A stretch of DNA of 64,000 bases from Paracoccus sp. SMMA_5_TC (GTDB lineage Bacteria > Pseudomonadota > Alphaproteobacteria > Rhodobacterales > Rhodobacteraceae). Below, piece by piece: positions 24,610 to 34,069 of the stretch; the stretch's first letter is position 1; every line of letters starts with the position of its first letter. The notes below the pieces were generated by a model. That model saw nothing but the letters and a program-made list of their open reading frames with translations. It had not been told where the DNA came from and made no database searches. The stretch covers positions 1,393,001 through 1,457,000 of the forward strand of contig NZ_CP102355.1 of NCBI RefSeq assembly GCF_009696685.2. Reading direction: 5' to 3'. The translations under genes were made by a program, and so were the position numbers.

Positions 24610-24669
24610 CCGAACGCAAAGACTTCTGCGCCTAGACTGCCCTGACTGAAATGGAATGCAGGTCTGGCA

Positions 24670-25902
24670 ATGGCGATCGGATTCGCAGGGTTGGCGCGGT
24701 GGTGGGCCGATGTTTTCGGGACCGGGGGCTGTCCGGACACACTCAGCCTTCTGGTCAGGCTTGAAAATGCCGATGACTTGCGGGCCGACCTGGGGTCCGA
24801 GCAGGTCGAACGGATGCTGGATCGTCTGACCTTGCGGCTTGTGGCCGATTTGCACCTTCTGCCGCAGCCGCGCCCGCCAGGCATGGCCGAAATCGGTGGC
24901 GCCCTTCGATGCGCTGCGGGCCAGAAGTCGTCGGTGCTGCTGGATCGTCTGCGCGAGGCCTGTCGCCGGCCGCTTGATCCGGGCGTGGGGCATCTGCTGC
25001 CTGAATGGCGAGGTATGCTGATCCACGATCCGGCCGGGCGGGGCCCGACGACAGGTCTGGAAAGGGGGCGTGCCTATCTGACGGACGCGGGGCGGGACGG
25101 TCATGGCTGGATCTGGCTCGACCTGACGCAAGCCTCGGCAGAGGTCTTGCCGGTTTCGACGATGCGTCCGACCAGGCTCGGCTACCAGCCGCAGATATGC
25201 AGCGATACGGGGGCGCTGATTTCGCTTTATGTGCATCGCGGGGGATGGACGGACCAGGGGATCTGCGTCGGGGACACCGCGGCCCTAGGCCCAATGGATG
25301 CCGATCTGCGTCAGGCGCTTTCCGATCTGCGCGGCTGGTTGGCGATCTGCCCGAGCTTGACGGGCCTGACATGGCCGCTGACGCAATCCGATCTGGACGC
25401 ACCGGAACTTGCAGATACCTTGCTGTGGGAAATCGACCGTCAGGATCTGCTTCCCCGACATCTGGAACTGGAACTGTCCGAGCCGATGGCGCGCCTGACA
25501 TCCGACAGCGTGGCCGCCAGCAATCTGCATCGCCTGGCTGCGGCGGGCTGCCGTCTGGCTCTGGGCAATTTCGGCGCGGGTGGGGCAGGGCTGGCCGGGT
25601 TGCGGCGTCATGGCATCGCCCGGGTCCGCATCGGCCGCGAATTCGTTGCCGAATGTGATCGCCGTGCGGATCAGCAGCGTATGATCCTGGCGGTTCTGGC
25701 ACTGGCCGAGCATCTGCGGCTGGCAACAATTGCCGATGGCGTGGCAACCCGCGAGGAATGCGCCTTCCTGACCCAGATCGGGTTCAGCGCGGTGCAAGGG
25801 CCTGCGATTGGCCCGGTCCTGGCTGCCGAACGGGTGGCTGAGCATCTGCGGGCTCATGCCGCGCAGCTGCCGCAGCCTTACGAATTGCGACGCCGCGCCT
25901 GA
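24670..25902 (+). CDS. Degenerate GGDEF/EAL-type protein, probably not catalytic
   Basis: A 410-residue soluble protein. Residues about 165-395 follow the EAL phosphodiesterase fold, but key residues are lost. YQPQ (172-175) is followed by ISLYVHRGG where E-A-L-x-R-W should be. LELSE (267-271) keeps the LEITE-type Glu. GNFGAG (299-304) replaces DDFGTG, RIGREFV (320-326) replaces KIDRSFV, and ADGVAT (355-360) replaces AEGVET. Residues about 25-62 resemble a remnant of a GGDEF domain. With the metal-binding Asp pair and the EAL Glu missing, hydrolysis of c-di-GMP is unlikely. A ligand-binding or protein-binding role is the better guess. Confidence 0.7.
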   Translation: MAIGFAGLARWWADVFGTGGCPDTLSLLVRLENADDLRADLGSEQVERMLDRLTLRLVADLHLLPQPRPPGMAEIGGALRCAAGQKSSVLLDRLREACRRPLDPGVGHLLPEWRGMLIHDPAGRGPTTGLERGRAYLTDAGRDGHGWIWLDLTQASAEVLPVSTMRPTRLGYQPQICSDTGALISLYVHRGGWTDQGICVGDTAALGPMDADLRQALSDLRGWLAICPSLTGLTWPLTQSDLDAPELADTLLWEIDRQDLLPRHLELELSEPMARLTSDSVAASNLHRLAAAGCRLALGNFGAGGAGLAGLRRHGIARVRIGREFVAECDRRADQQRMILAVLALAEHLRLATIADGVATREECAFLTQIGFSAVQGPAIGPVLAAERVAEHLRAHAAQLPQPYELRRRA

Positions 25903-26066
25903 CCGGTGCCCGATTTGCAGGGCGAAACCATGGCAATGTTGATCGCTGAACCGGTCGGCTCACGGCTTCTTCGCGGATTGCGGGCAAATTCCCTTGACCT
26001 TTGCCGGTCGCTTCTGTTGAAGCGGCCCGAACCTACAGGTTGGGTGACGACGAAGGGCTGTCCGGA

Positions 26067-27965
26067 ATGCAAGACAACAACCGCAACCTCATCCTGGCGA
26101 TGGTGCTTTCGGCCCTCGTCATGCTGGTCTGGTCGATCTTCTTTGCCCCTGAGCCGGTGCCACCGGCGCAGGAACCGGCGCAAGTTGCCCAGGGCCAACC
26201 TCAGACCGGGTCGCCCGCCGCGCCTCCGGTATCTGCCGACAGTCCTGTCCCCGGCGCGGTGACGCAGGCGCCTGACCAGGGTGCCGCCAACGCGGACCCG
26301 TCAGCCAGCGCCGGCCGGGTCAAGATCGCCTCGCCCTCGCTGGCGGGCTCGATCTCGCTTGCCGGTGGTCGCATCGATGATCTGGAACTGACGGGTTATC
26401 ACGAGACCTTGGATCCCAATTCGCCCTATGTGCGTCTGCTGACGCCGACGGCGCAAACCGCGATCAAGGCCGAAGGCAGCCCGGTGGCGCCCGGCGGCGA
26501 CCTGACGGTCACCGTCCAGAAACCCTATTACGCGGTCTATGGCTGGACCCCCGCGGCGGGCACCGACCCGGCGCTGGTGCCTGGCCCGGCGACCGTGTGG
26601 CAGGTGGAATCGGGTGATGTGCTGGCACCGGGCCAGCCGGTAACCCTGCGCTGGGACAATGGTGCCGGCCAGATTTTTCGCCGCACCTATGAACTGGACG
26701 ACAAGTTCCTGTTCACCGTCACCCAGACGCTGGAAAATACCGCGACAACCCCTTTTTCCGCCGCACCTTACGGCATCCTTGCCCGGCATGGCCGCCCGGA
26801 CACGCAGAACTTCTTCGTGCTGCATGAGGGCGTCGTCGGCATGACCGATGGCAAGCTGCTCGAGGAAAAATACAAGAATCTGGTCGACCTCGACGTGGTT
26901 GCGGGCGAGGGCCCCGCAAAGGTCATCGACGTCACGGCGAATGGCTGGCTGGGCTTTACCGACAAATACTGGATGACGACACTGGCGCCGGCGCCGGGCT
27001 CGCCCTTTACCGCCGTGGTGCGTTATGCCCCGGGTGCCGACATCTACCAGGCCGAAACCAGATTGCCGATGCAGACGGTGGCGCCTGGTGCCACCGCCAG
27101 CAGCGCCAGCTATCTGTTTGCCGGCGCCAAGGTGTGGGAGGTCATCAATGGCTATCAGGAAAACCCCGGGATCGATCGCTTTGTCGATTCGATCGACTGG
27201 GGCTGGTTCTATTTCCTGACCAAGCCGATCTTCCGCCTGCTGCACTGGCTGCATGGCATGATCGGGAACATGGGCTGGGCGATCATCGCCTTGACCTTCG
27301 TGCTGAAGCTGCTGGTGTTCCCGCTGGCGCGCAAATCCTATGTCTCGATGGCCAAGATGAAGGAACTTCAGCCCGAGATGGAGGCGATCAAGGAGCGCAC
27401 CGGCGATGATCGCATGAAGTTCCAGAAAGAGGTGATGGAACTTTACAAGCGCGAAAAGGTAAATCCGGCTGCCGGCTGTCTGCCGGTGCTGCTGCAGATC
27501 CCGATCTTCTTTGCGCTTTACAAGGTCATCTTCGTGACCATCGAATTGCGCCACGCGCCCTGGATCGGCTGGATTCGCGACCTTGCCGCGCCCGATCCGA
27601 CCAGCCTTTGGAACCTGTTCGGCCTGCTGCCCTGGGCCGCGCCGGGGCAAGGCACCTTCCTGCACAGCTTCACGCTGCCGGTGCTGGCGATTGTGCTGGG
27701 CATCTCGATGTGGATGCAGCAGAAGCTTAATCCGGCCCCCGCCGATCCGGCGCAGAAGATGATCTTTGCCTGGATGCCGTGGATCTTCATGTTCATGCTG
27801 GGCGGTTTTGCCTCGGGGCTGGTGCTTTACTGGATCACCAACAACACCATCACCATCATCCAGCAATACACCATCATGTCGATGCACGGTCACCGGCCCG
27901 ATCTGTTCGGCAACATTCGTGCCAGCCTGCCGGCCAGAAAGGGTGCGGGCAAGGGCGGCAAATGA
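26067..27965 (+). CDS. yidC: Membrane protein insertase YidC
   Basis: A 632-residue YidC of the Gram-negative type. The start is ATG 26067 (MQDNNRNLILAMVLSALVML), which gives the canonical N-terminal TM (about 7-24). A large periplasmic P1 domain follows (about 85-360). The conserved five-TM core comprises FYFLTKPIFRLLHWLHG, NMGWAIIALTFVLKLLVFPL and NPAAGCLPVLLQIPIFFALY, and the last TMs with VLYWITNNTITIIQQY. It inserts and folds inner-membrane proteins with or without SecYEG. A TTGACC hexamer at 25994 could be part of a promoter. It overlaps the MOSC gene by 4 bases. Confidence 0.97.
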   Translation: MQDNNRNLILAMVLSALVMLVWSIFFAPEPVPPAQEPAQVAQGQPQTGSPAAPPVSADSPVPGAVTQAPDQGAANADPSASAGRVKIASPSLAGSISLAGGRIDDLELTGYHETLDPNSPYVRLLTPTAQTAIKAEGSPVAPGGDLTVTVQKPYYAVYGWTPAAGTDPALVPGPATVWQVESGDVLAPGQPVTLRWDNGAGQIFRRTYELDDKFLFTVTQTLENTATTPFSAAPYGILARHGRPDTQNFFVLHEGVVGMTDGKLLEEKYKNLVDLDVVAGEGPAKVIDVTANGWLGFTDKYWMTTLAPAPGSPFTAVVRYAPGADIYQAETRLPMQTVAPGATASSASYLFAGAKVWEVINGYQENPGIDRFVDSIDWGWFYFLTKPIFRLLHWLHGMIGNMGWAIIALTFVLKLLVFPLARKSYVSMAKMKELQPEMEAIKERTGDDRMKFQKEVMELYKREKVNPAAGCLPVLLQIPIFFALYKVIFVTIELRHAPWIGWIRDLAAPDPTSLWNLFGLLPWAAPGQGTFLHSFTLPVLAIVLGISMWMQQKLNPAPADPAQKMIFAWMPWIFMFMLGGFASGLVLYWITNNTITIIQQYTIMSMHGHRPDLFGNIRASLPARKGAGKGGK

Positions 27966-28711
27966 TCGCCCGTATTGCCCGCATCCGCCGCCACCCGATC
28001 AAGTCTGCGGGGGGCGAGGATCTTGACCGCGTCGGGCTGCACCCGGCGCGGCCGCTGCCGGGGGATCGGGAATGGGCTGTGCTGACCGAGGCGGGCGAGG
28101 CCCACGTCGGGCCGGGCGCCCCGGATCGCTGGCTGCCCAAGGGATGTTTCCTGCGTGGTGCGGCCTCTGCTTCACTGCAGGCGGTGCAAGGCGGCTGGCG
28201 CGATGGCGCATTGCAGTTGCGCCATCCCGATCATCCGCCCATCAGCGCCGATCCCCAGACCCAGGGCGAACGGCTGGTCGACTGGCTGGCGCAGATGTGG
28301 CCGCAAGACAAGCCGGCGCCCAGCCGGATCGTGCGGGCACCGACGGCATTCACCGATGTGCGCTGGCCGTGGATCTCGATCCTGTCGCTCGACAGCCTGC
28401 GGGCGCTGGAATCGCAGATGGGCCGGCCGCTGGGCATCGAACGTTGGCGTGGCAATCTGTGGGTCGAGGGCTGGGCGCCCTGGGCAGAACGGGGCCTGCC
28501 GGGGCAGATCCTGCGCATCGGTGAGGTCGAACTGCGCGTCACCCAGACCATCGGCCGCTGCGCGGCCACCAGCGCCGATCCGGCCACCGGCACGATCGAT
28601 CTGGACATGCCCGAAGCATTGCAGCGGCTTTACGGCAACAGCGATTTCGGCATCTATGCCGAGGTGGCAAGCGGCGGCGAAATCGCCCTGAACGACGAGG
28701 TGCGCGCATGA
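27962..28711 (+). CDS. MOSC domain protein
   Basis: A 249-residue protein. The N-terminal beta-barrel ([19 protein letters not shown], with the typical Y/H-P-I-K-S motif) and the C-terminal MOSC domain (about 125-245) with [18 protein letters not shown] and the conserved Cys in [15 protein letters not shown] fit the YcbX/mARC-like class. These carry sulfur or molybdenum cofactor at the Cys. There is no ferredoxin domain. The substrate is unknown. It is coupled to yidC upstream and to engB downstream by 4-base overlaps, an arrangement also seen in related genera. Confidence 0.88.
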   Translation: MIARIARIRRHPIKSAGGEDLDRVGLHPARPLPGDREWAVLTEAGEAHVGPGAPDRWLPKGCFLRGAASASLQAVQGGWRDGALQLRHPDHPPISADPQTQGERLVDWLAQMWPQDKPAPSRIVRAPTAFTDVRWPWISILSLDSLRALESQMGRPLGIERWRGNLWVEGWAPWAERGLPGQILRIGEVELRVTQTIGRCAATSADPATGTIDLDMPEALQRLYGNSDFGIYAEVASGGEIALNDEVRA

Positions 28712-29358
28712 AGGTCGCCTTCCCCCCGGCAGCAGACCCCGACCCCGAGACGGCCGAGGCCGCGCGCCAGCTGTTCGCCGGCCCGGTCGATTTCGTCAAG
28801 GGTGTGGTGTCCATGGACGGCTTGCCCGCGGCCGATCGGCCCGAAGTCTGCTTTGCCGGTCGTTCGAATGTCGGAAAATCAAGCCTTATCAACGCCCTGA
28901 CCGGGCGCAAGGGACTGGCGCGGGCCTCGAATACCCCCGGGCGCACGCAAGAGATCAACTATTTTGCGCTGGGCGAGCGCGCCTATCTGGTCGATCTGCC
29001 GGGGTATGGGTTTGCCAAGGCGCCGGTTGCCGTGGTGGCAAAGTGGCAGGCGCTGCTGAAAAGTTATCTGGCCGGTCGGCCAACCTTGCGCCGGGCCTTT
29101 GCGCTGATCGATTCGCGCCATGGCATCAAGGATGTCGACCATCAGATCATGACGCTGCTGGATCGCTCTGCAGTGCCGTTCCAGGTGGTGCTGACCAAGG
29201 CCGACAAGGTGGGCGGCCAAAGCCTGGCGGCGACCATCGCGCAGGTGCAGGAATCGCTTCAGCAGCATCCCGCCGCCTATCCCGAACTTGTGGTGACCAG
29301 TTCCGACAAGGGGCATGGCATCGCCACGCTGCGCGCGATCATCGCCGGGCTGGACTGA
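28708..29358 (+). CDS. engB: Ribosome biogenesis GTPase EngB (YihA/YsxC)
   Basis: A 216-residue GTPase needed for 50S assembly. G1 is [14 protein letters not shown] (about 51-64), G2 is the [11 protein letters not shown] loop, G3 is [10 protein letters not shown]4 is TKADKV, and G5 is near VTSSDKGHG. The N-terminal 45 residues are a short leader common in alphaproteobacterial EngB. It overlaps the MOSC gene by 4 bases and precedes argB by about 45. Confidence 0.96.
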   Translation: MKVAFPPAADPDPETAEAARQLFAGPVDFVKGVVSMDGLPAADRPEVCFAGRSNVGKSSLINALTGRKGLARASNTPGRTQEINYFALGERAYLVDLPGYGFAKAPVAVVAKWQALLKSYLAGRPTLRRAFALIDSRHGIKDVDHQIMTLLDRSAVPFQVVLTKADKVGGQSLAATIAQVQESLQQHPAAYPELVVTSSDKGHGIATLRAIIAGLD

Positions 29359-29402
29359 CCGCGCCATGCGCCCTAGGGTCTGGCGCGATGAACAGGGGCC
29401 CC

Positions 29403-30320
29403 ATGATGAGAAAGCAGAAGATGAACCGTGACTGGATCGCGACCGCGCGCACCCTTTCCGAGGCATTGCCCTACATGCAGCGCTATTCCGGCGCCGTTGT
29501 CGTGGTCAAGTTCGGTGGCAACGCCATGGGCGATGATGCGGCGATGGCCGAGTTCGCCCGCGACATCGTGCTGATGAAACAGGTCGGCATCCACCCGGTG
29601 ATCTGCCACGGCGGCGGCCCGATGATCAACGATCTGCTGGCCAGGCTGGGCATCGAAAGCCATTTCGTGCGCGGCAAGCGTGTGACCACCCGCGAAACCG
29701 TGCAGGTGGTAGAGATGGTGCTGTCGGGTCTGGTCAACAAGCGCATCGTGCAGGCAATCAATGATGCTGGCGGCCGGGCGGTCGGCATTTCGGGCAAGGA
29801 TGACGACCTGATGGTTTGCGAACCCGACGATCCCGAACTGGGCTATGTGGGCCGGCCTGTGGAAATGAACGTGCAGATCATCCGCGATCTCTACAACGCG
29901 GGATTGATCCCGGTGATCGCCCCCGTCGCCACCGGGATGGAGGATAACGAGACCTTCAACGTCAACGGCGACACTGCCGCAGGCGCCATTGCCGGGGCGT
30001 TGCAGGCCGACCGGCTGCTGTTGCTGACCGATGTCGCGGGGGTCAAGGATGCCTCGGGCGAGGTGCTGACCCAGATGCACCCCGATCAGGTGCGGGCGAT
30101 GATCGCCGACGGCACCATTGCCGGTGGTATGATCCCCAAGACCGAAACCGCCCTGAAGGCACTTGAAGAGGGCGTGCGCGCGGTGGTGATCCTGGATGGA
30201 CGGGTGCCGAATGCCTGCCTGCTGGAACTGTTCACCGAACATGGTGCCGGCTCGCTGATCCGCTCGACCGAACCCAGGGTCAAGCCCCGGGGGCTGCGCC
30301 AGGGCGGCAGCCCGCTGTAA
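29403..30320 (+). CDS. argB: Acetylglutamate kinase
   Basis: A kinase of about 305 residues that phosphorylates N-acetylglutamate in arginine biosynthesis. [19 protein letters not shown] (the K-F-G-G-N nucleotide loop), [19 protein letters not shown], the [20 protein letters not shown] segment and the TDVAGVKD loop are all standard. Several in-frame ATGs are possible: 29388, 29403, 29406 and 29421. AGGGG just upstream of 29403 favours that site, while 29421 (MNRDWIATA) would match the shortest homologues. The KFGGNAMG variant is usual in arginine-sensitive alphaproteobacterial enzymes. Confidence 0.96.
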   Translation: MMRKQKMNRDWIATARTLSEALPYMQRYSGAVVVVKFGGNAMGDDAAMAEFARDIVLMKQVGIHPVICHGGGPMINDLLARLGIESHFVRGKRVTTRETVQVVEMVLSGLVNKRIVQAINDAGGRAVGISGKDDDLMVCEPDDPELGYVGRPVEMNVQIIRDLYNAGLIPVIAPVATGMEDNETFNVNGDTAAGAIAGALQADRLLLLTDVAGVKDASGEVLTQMHPDQVRAMIADGTIAGGMIPKTETALKALEEGVRAVVILDGRVPNACLLELFTEHGAGSLIRSTEPRVKPRGLRQGGSPL

Positions 30321-30423
30321 GCCCCGCGGCCCATCGGACAAAAGGACGCTTGCGGCGCCCGGTGAAGCTGTGGCAGGCTCGGCCACGCTGCAATCTTAAC
30401 CGTCTGGCCCGAAAGGCTATTCG

Positions 30424-30942
30424 ATGACTCCTGTCGGACACTGCCGCCTGATCCTGACCCGTCACGCCAAATCCTCGTGGGATGATCCGACGCAGCCGGA
30501 CCACGACCGCCCGTTGAACGATCGTGGCCGCAGGTCGGCGCGCGAACTGGGCGACTGGCTGGCCAGCCGTGGTTACGAGCCCGAGGAAGTCCTGTGTTCG
30601 ACCGCCGAGCGCACGCGCGAGACCTGGGCCAAGGTCGCGATGGCTCCGTTGGAGGTTCGGCCCTTGCTGCGTTTCGAGGCGGGGTTGTATCATGCCAGCC
30701 CCGAAAGGATGCTGGCGCTGCTGCACACGGCGACAGCGCCCACGGTCATGATGATCGGCCACAATCCCGGGATCGCCGAATTTGCCGCGATGCTTCCCGC
30801 GCGTCCGCCAATGGACCCGGAATTCCGTCGATACCCGACAGCCGCCACGCTGGTGGTGGATTTTCAGGCCGACCAGTGGTCCGAGGTGCAGCCGGGTCAG
30901 GGCAGCGTGCTGGATTTCGTCCGCATGGATGGGCGCGGCTGA
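30424..30942 (+). CDS. sixA: Histidine phosphatase family protein, SixA-like
   Basis: A 172-residue protein of the RHG-type phosphatase superfamily. LILTRHAKSSWDDP places catalytic His14, DRPLNDRGRRSARELGDWLA follows, and the second histidine is in MMIGHNPGIAEF. These are the hallmarks of the SixA group (short, no cap domain), which dephosphorylates phosphohistidines. In this genome it might act on the PtsP-NPr relay, but no sequence link shows that. A 103-base gap precedes it, and the following kinase is convergent. Confidence 0.85.
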   Translation: MTPVGHCRLILTRHAKSSWDDPTQPDHDRPLNDRGRRSARELGDWLASRGYEPEEVLCSTAERTRETWAKVAMAPLEVRPLLRFEAGLYHASPERMLALLHTATAPTVMMIGHNPGIAEFAAMLPARPPMDPEFRRYPTAATLVVDFQADQWSEVQPGQGSVLDFVRMDGRG

Positions 30943-30943
30943 T

Positions 30944-31906
30944 TCAGGGGCGAATTTCGCTGACGACGCGGGCCGCAAACAGGCGTTCGACATCTTCGGC
31001 CCGGCACAGTTCAGTTGCCGGCGTCTGCACCGTGGCCGATGCCGCGGCGGCGGCCAGCCCGAGGGAATCGGGCATGCTGTATCCGCGGGCCTGCCCAAGG
31101 GTGAACCCTGCCAGAAAGCTGTCGCCGGCGCCCACCTTGCTGGCAATGGGCACGCGCGCTGCCTCTGCGTGCCAGATGCCGTCGTCACAGGCGATGATGT
31201 TGCCGTCGCGGCCGCGGGCGACGATGACCGCGCGCGCCGCGCCGCGCTCGACCAGGCCGACGGCAAAGCGCGCGGTATCGGCGCGATAGGGCAGGGGGCG
31301 GCCGGCCAGTGCCTCGGCCTCGACATCGTCCATGCGCAGGATGTCCACGCGGCGATCCCGACCGGCGGCGACCTGGGCCAGCGCCGCGCCCGAGGTATCG
31401 ACCACCAGCCGCGCGCCGCTGCCCTGCAACCTGCGGGCAAGATCGTCGGCAAAACCGGGCGGAACCCCCGGCGGGTTCGAGCCCGACAGCACCACCAGCC
31501 CGTCGGGCGCGGCGCAGGAATGTGCCAGGTCCAGCGCGGCCGCAATATCCCCCGCAGCCCATTCCGGCCCCGGCATGACGAAACGGAACTGCTGGCGCAG
31601 GGTCTGGTCGTCCACGGTCACCGATTGGCGCGTCTCGCCCGGCGCGGGCAGGCTGCGGATGTGGATGCCGTCCTGTTCCAGCATCCGGGCGATGCGCTGC
31701 CCGGTGCTACCCCCCAGCGCCACCAGCGCGGTGCTGTGCCCGCCCATGATCCGGATGGCGCGGCTGACATTGATGCCGCCACCGCCGGGATCGAAACGCG
31801 GCTGGGCGCAGCGCAGCTTGATTTCCGGCAGCACCCGGTCGACTGCGGTCGTCATGTCCAGCGCCGGGTTCAGGGTGATGGTCAGCACCGGCGCCTGGGT
31901 CATCAT
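30944..31906 (-). CDS. pfkB: PfkB-type hexose-phosphate kinase
   Basis: A 320-residue ribokinase-family protein. LTLNPALDMTTAVDRVLPEI and KLRCAQPRFDPGGGGINVSR (the D-P-G-G-G-G-I-N-V-x-R sugar-site block) match E. coli PfkB (6-phosphofructokinase II) and related 1-phosphofructokinases. VLSGSNPPGVPPG is in the middle and the catalytic GAGDSFLAGF is near the C-terminus. ATG 31906 overlaps the stop of the upstream zincin gene and is preferred over GTG 31912. Whether the substrate is fructose-6-phosphate, fructose-1-phosphate or tagatose-6-phosphate cannot be told. The KLRC block favours PfkB. Confidence 0.85.
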   Translation of the reverse strand: MMTQAPVLTITLNPALDMTTAVDRVLPEIKLRCAQPRFDPGGGGINVSRAIRIMGGHSTALVALGGSTGQRIARMLEQDGIHIRSLPAPGETRQSVTVDDQTLRQQFRFVMPGPEWAAGDIAAALDLAHSCAAPDGLVVLSGSNPPGVPPGFADDLARRLQGSGARLVVDTSGAALAQVAAGRDRRVDILRMDDVEAEALAGRPLPYRADTARFAVGLVERGAARAVIVARGRDGNIIACDDGIWHAEAARVPIASKVGAGDSFLAGFTLGQARGYSMPDSLGLAAAAASATVQTPATELCRAEDVERLFAARVVSEIRP

Positions 31907-32310
31907 TCCCACCAGCGGTCGATTGCGGCGATGTCCTCGTCGGACCAGCCGAAGTGGTGGGCGAATTCATGCACCACCACATGCGCCACCAGCGCCCCCA
32001 GCGTCACGTCGCCGCGGCTGGCCCATTCGTCCAGGATCGCGCGGCGGAACAGCCAGACCGTGTCGGGAAAATGCTGCGGTTCGCTGGTGCTTTTCTCGGT
32101 CAGCGGGATGCCGTCGTATAGCCCTGTCAGCTCAAGCGGGTCGTCGATCTGCAATTCGTCCAGAAACTCCTCGCTGGCGAAATCCTCGACGCGCAGGATC
32201 ACCTGGGCGGCAGGGCCGGCGAACTCGGGCGGCAGCGCGGCAATCGCTTCGCGGGCCATGGCTTCGATCTGGGCGGCATCGGGGGCTTCGGCGTCTTTCC
32301 AGTCCAGCAT
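31903..32310 (-). CDS. Metallopeptidase family protein (zincin, DUF1025-like)
   Basis: A 135-residue protein with a compact zincin motif, H114-E-F-A-H118 within VVVHEFAHHFGWSD. The region before it, with a DELQIDDPLELTGLYDGIPL segment and a YxxxI-F-R-R-A-I-x-D-E strand, is that of the small possibly inactive or regulatory metallopeptidase family common in actinobacteria and alphaproteobacteria. ATG 32310 was chosen because the longer upstream frame is the antisense of gltX. It is translationally coupled to pfkB and divergent from gltX. The substrate is unknown. Confidence 0.85.
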   Translation of the reverse strand: MLDWKDAEAPDAAQIEAMAREAIAALPPEFAGPAAQVILRVEDFASEEFLDELQIDDPLELTGLYDGIPLTEKSTSEPQHFPDTVWLFRRAILDEWASRGDVTLGALVAHVVVHEFAHHFGWSDEDIAAIDRWWE

Positions 32311-32391
32311 CGCTTGCTCACCTTGGGGCTTTGCCCCGATATGGACAAAAACCGCAGCATGTGAAAGAGCGAAGCGGACAGGAGACCGCCC

Positions 32392-33720
32392 ATGACCACC
32401 ACCCGCTTTGCCCCTTCGCCCACCGGCCATATTCACGTTGGCAACCTGCGCACCGCGCTGATGAACTATCTGATCGCGCGCAAGGCCGGCGGCACCTTCA
32501 TCCTGCGGCTGGATGACACCGACCGCGAAAGGTCGAAACAGGAATATGCCGACGGCATCCAGCGCGATCTGGAATGGCTGGGGCTGACCTGGGACCGGAT
32601 CGAACGCCAGTCGGACCGGCTGGACCGCTATGCCGAAGCGGCCGAGGGCTTGCGCGCGGCGGGGCGGCTTTACGAAGTTTTCGAAACCCCGGTCGAACTG
32701 GACCTGAAACGCAAGAAGCAGCTGAACATGGGCAAGCCGCCGGTCTATGACCGCGCCGGGCTGGCCCTGTCCGAGGACGACAAGGCCCGCCTGCGGGCCG
32801 AGGGCCGCGAAGGCTACTGGCGGTTCCTGCTGGATCAGCAGCGCATCGAATGGACCGACGGCATTCTGGGCGACATCTCGATCGATGCGGCCAGCGTGTC
32901 GGACCCGGTGCTGATCCGGGCCGATGGGCAGGTGCTTTATACCTTTGCCAGCTCGGTCGATGATGCCGACATGGGGGTCACCGACATCGTGCGCGGTGCC
33001 GATCATGTGACCAATACCGCAACCCAGATTCAGATCATCGGCGCCCTGGGGGCGCAGCCGCCGCGCTTTGCGCATCACAGCCTGCTGACCGGCGCCCAGG
33101 GCGAGGAACTGTCCAAGCGTCTGGGCACGCTTTCGATCAAGGATCTGCGCGAAAGCGGCGTCGCGCCCGAGGCGCTGTTGTCGCTGATGGCGCGCCTGGG
33201 CTCGTCGCAGCCGGTCGAGTTGCGCATGACGCTGGACGAACTGGCCGCAGGGTTCGATGTCGGGCAATTCGGCGCCTCGCCCACGAAGTTCGATGCCGAG
33301 GATCTATGGCCGCTGACGCGCGAGGCCAACCAGTCGCGCCCATTCGATGCGGTGCGTGATCGCATCGCGGCGCTGGGTGTGCCGGATGCGCTGGCCGCAC
33401 GCTTCTGGCGCGTCGCGTCCCAGAACATCACCCGGCTGGACGATCTGGCCGGCTGGTGGGAAATCTTTTCCAAAGGGGCCGAGCCCCAGATCGACCCCGA
33501 GGACGCCGATTTCATCGCCCAGGCGATGACATTGCTGCCGCCCCCGCCCTATGACGACGACAGCTGGTCGCGCTTTACCAATGCGGTGAAGGAGGCGACC
33601 GGGCGCAAGGGCAAGGCGCTGTTCATGCCGCTGCGCAAGGCGCTGACCGGTCAGGCCCACGGTCCCGACATGTCCGATGTGATGCCGCTGTTGCAGGTGG
33701 TGCGCGCCCGTCAGGGCTGA
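32392..33720 (+). CDS. gltX: Glutamyl-tRNA synthetase
   Basis: A 442-residue class I synthetase. The HIGH signature is TGHIHVGNLRTALMNYLIAR (about 11-30). RLDDTDRERSKQEYADGIQRD is a GluRS block. The KMSKS-equivalent is GEELSKRLGTLSIKDLRE (about 240). The Rossmann fold contains ADHVTNTATQIQII. At 442 residues and with the ELSKRLG form it resembles the second GluRS type of alphaproteobacteria. The canonical paralogue is not in this window. Depending on which copy it is, it may charge tRNA-Glu, tRNA-Gln or both; an amidotransferase GatCAB elsewhere would complete Gln-tRNA. Confidence 0.95.
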   Translation: MTTTRFAPSPTGHIHVGNLRTALMNYLIARKAGGTFILRLDDTDRERSKQEYADGIQRDLEWLGLTWDRIERQSDRLDRYAEAAEGLRAAGRLYEVFETPVELDLKRKKQLNMGKPPVYDRAGLALSEDDKARLRAEGREGYWRFLLDQQRIEWTDGILGDISIDAASVSDPVLIRADGQVLYTFASSVDDADMGVTDIVRGADHVTNTATQIQIIGALGAQPPRFAHHSLLTGAQGEELSKRLGTLSIKDLRESGVAPEALLSLMARLGSSQPVELRMTLDELAAGFDVGQFGASPTKFDAEDLWPLTREANQSRPFDAVRDRIAALGVPDALAARFWRVASQNITRLDDLAGWWEIFSKGAEPQIDPEDADFIAQAMTLLPPPPYDDDSWSRFTNAVKEATGRKGKALFMPLRKALTGQAHGPDMSDVMPLLQVVRARQG

Positions 33721-33835
33721 CTGACACAGTCCGGCACGGCCTGCGCCGGTCCTCGACAGGGGCGGCCTTTGCTGGGCTTGGCGTTTCCGCCCGGTTGCGG
33801 GGCTGGTTTCCAGTGACTGGCAATTCGCTGCGGCG

Positions 33836-33880
33836 AAAAAATACAACCGGACAGTCACCCAGAGATGGTGACTGCCCGGT
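33836..33880 (-). terminator. Candidate intrinsic terminator on the minus strand
   Basis: The hairpin has arms ACCGG/CCGGT and CAGTCACC/GGTGACTG separated by one A/C mismatch, with a 7-base loop (33846-33880). On the minus strand it is followed after four bases by six T residues (33841-33836). No T-run lies on the + side, so it does not end gltX. Confidence 0.5.
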
Positions 33881-33916
33881 CGTCAGATACCATGCAAACC
33901 TGGAACCGCTTAAAAA

Positions 33917-34069
33917 TCAGAACCACGAACCGCTTACCACTTGCTGCCTGTATGCCTGCACACGCGGGCAATGAAAACATGTCGATAAGTTAGGTATGAA
34001 GTGATGACCATATTCCGCGTAAATATCAGAAAATAATTCACTATTATTGTCATTTCCGGATGTCTGCAT
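33917..34069 (-). CDS. Possible 50-residue small protein in AT-rich islet (doubtful)
   Basis: The frame from ATG 34069 encodes 50 residues beginning [20 protein letters not shown] and ending VVSGSWF. It is Asn/Ser-rich, with a C-x-x-C (S-T-C-F-H-C) and codon use quite unlike its neighbours. Its stop lies 37 bases before the minus-strand terminator hairpin. There is no good ribosome-binding site, and no family is recognised. It could instead be part of a non-coding RNA, or a remnant of imported DNA. Confidence 0.25.
   Translation of the reverse strand: MQTSGNDNNSELFSDIYAEYGHHFIPNLSTCFHCPRVQAYRQQVVSGSWF

Noticed and set aside
30782..32395. A 537-codon open frame on the + strand across pfkB and the zincin gene
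   Set aside because: The opposite strand encodes clear PfkB and HExxH proteins with coupled start and stop codons.
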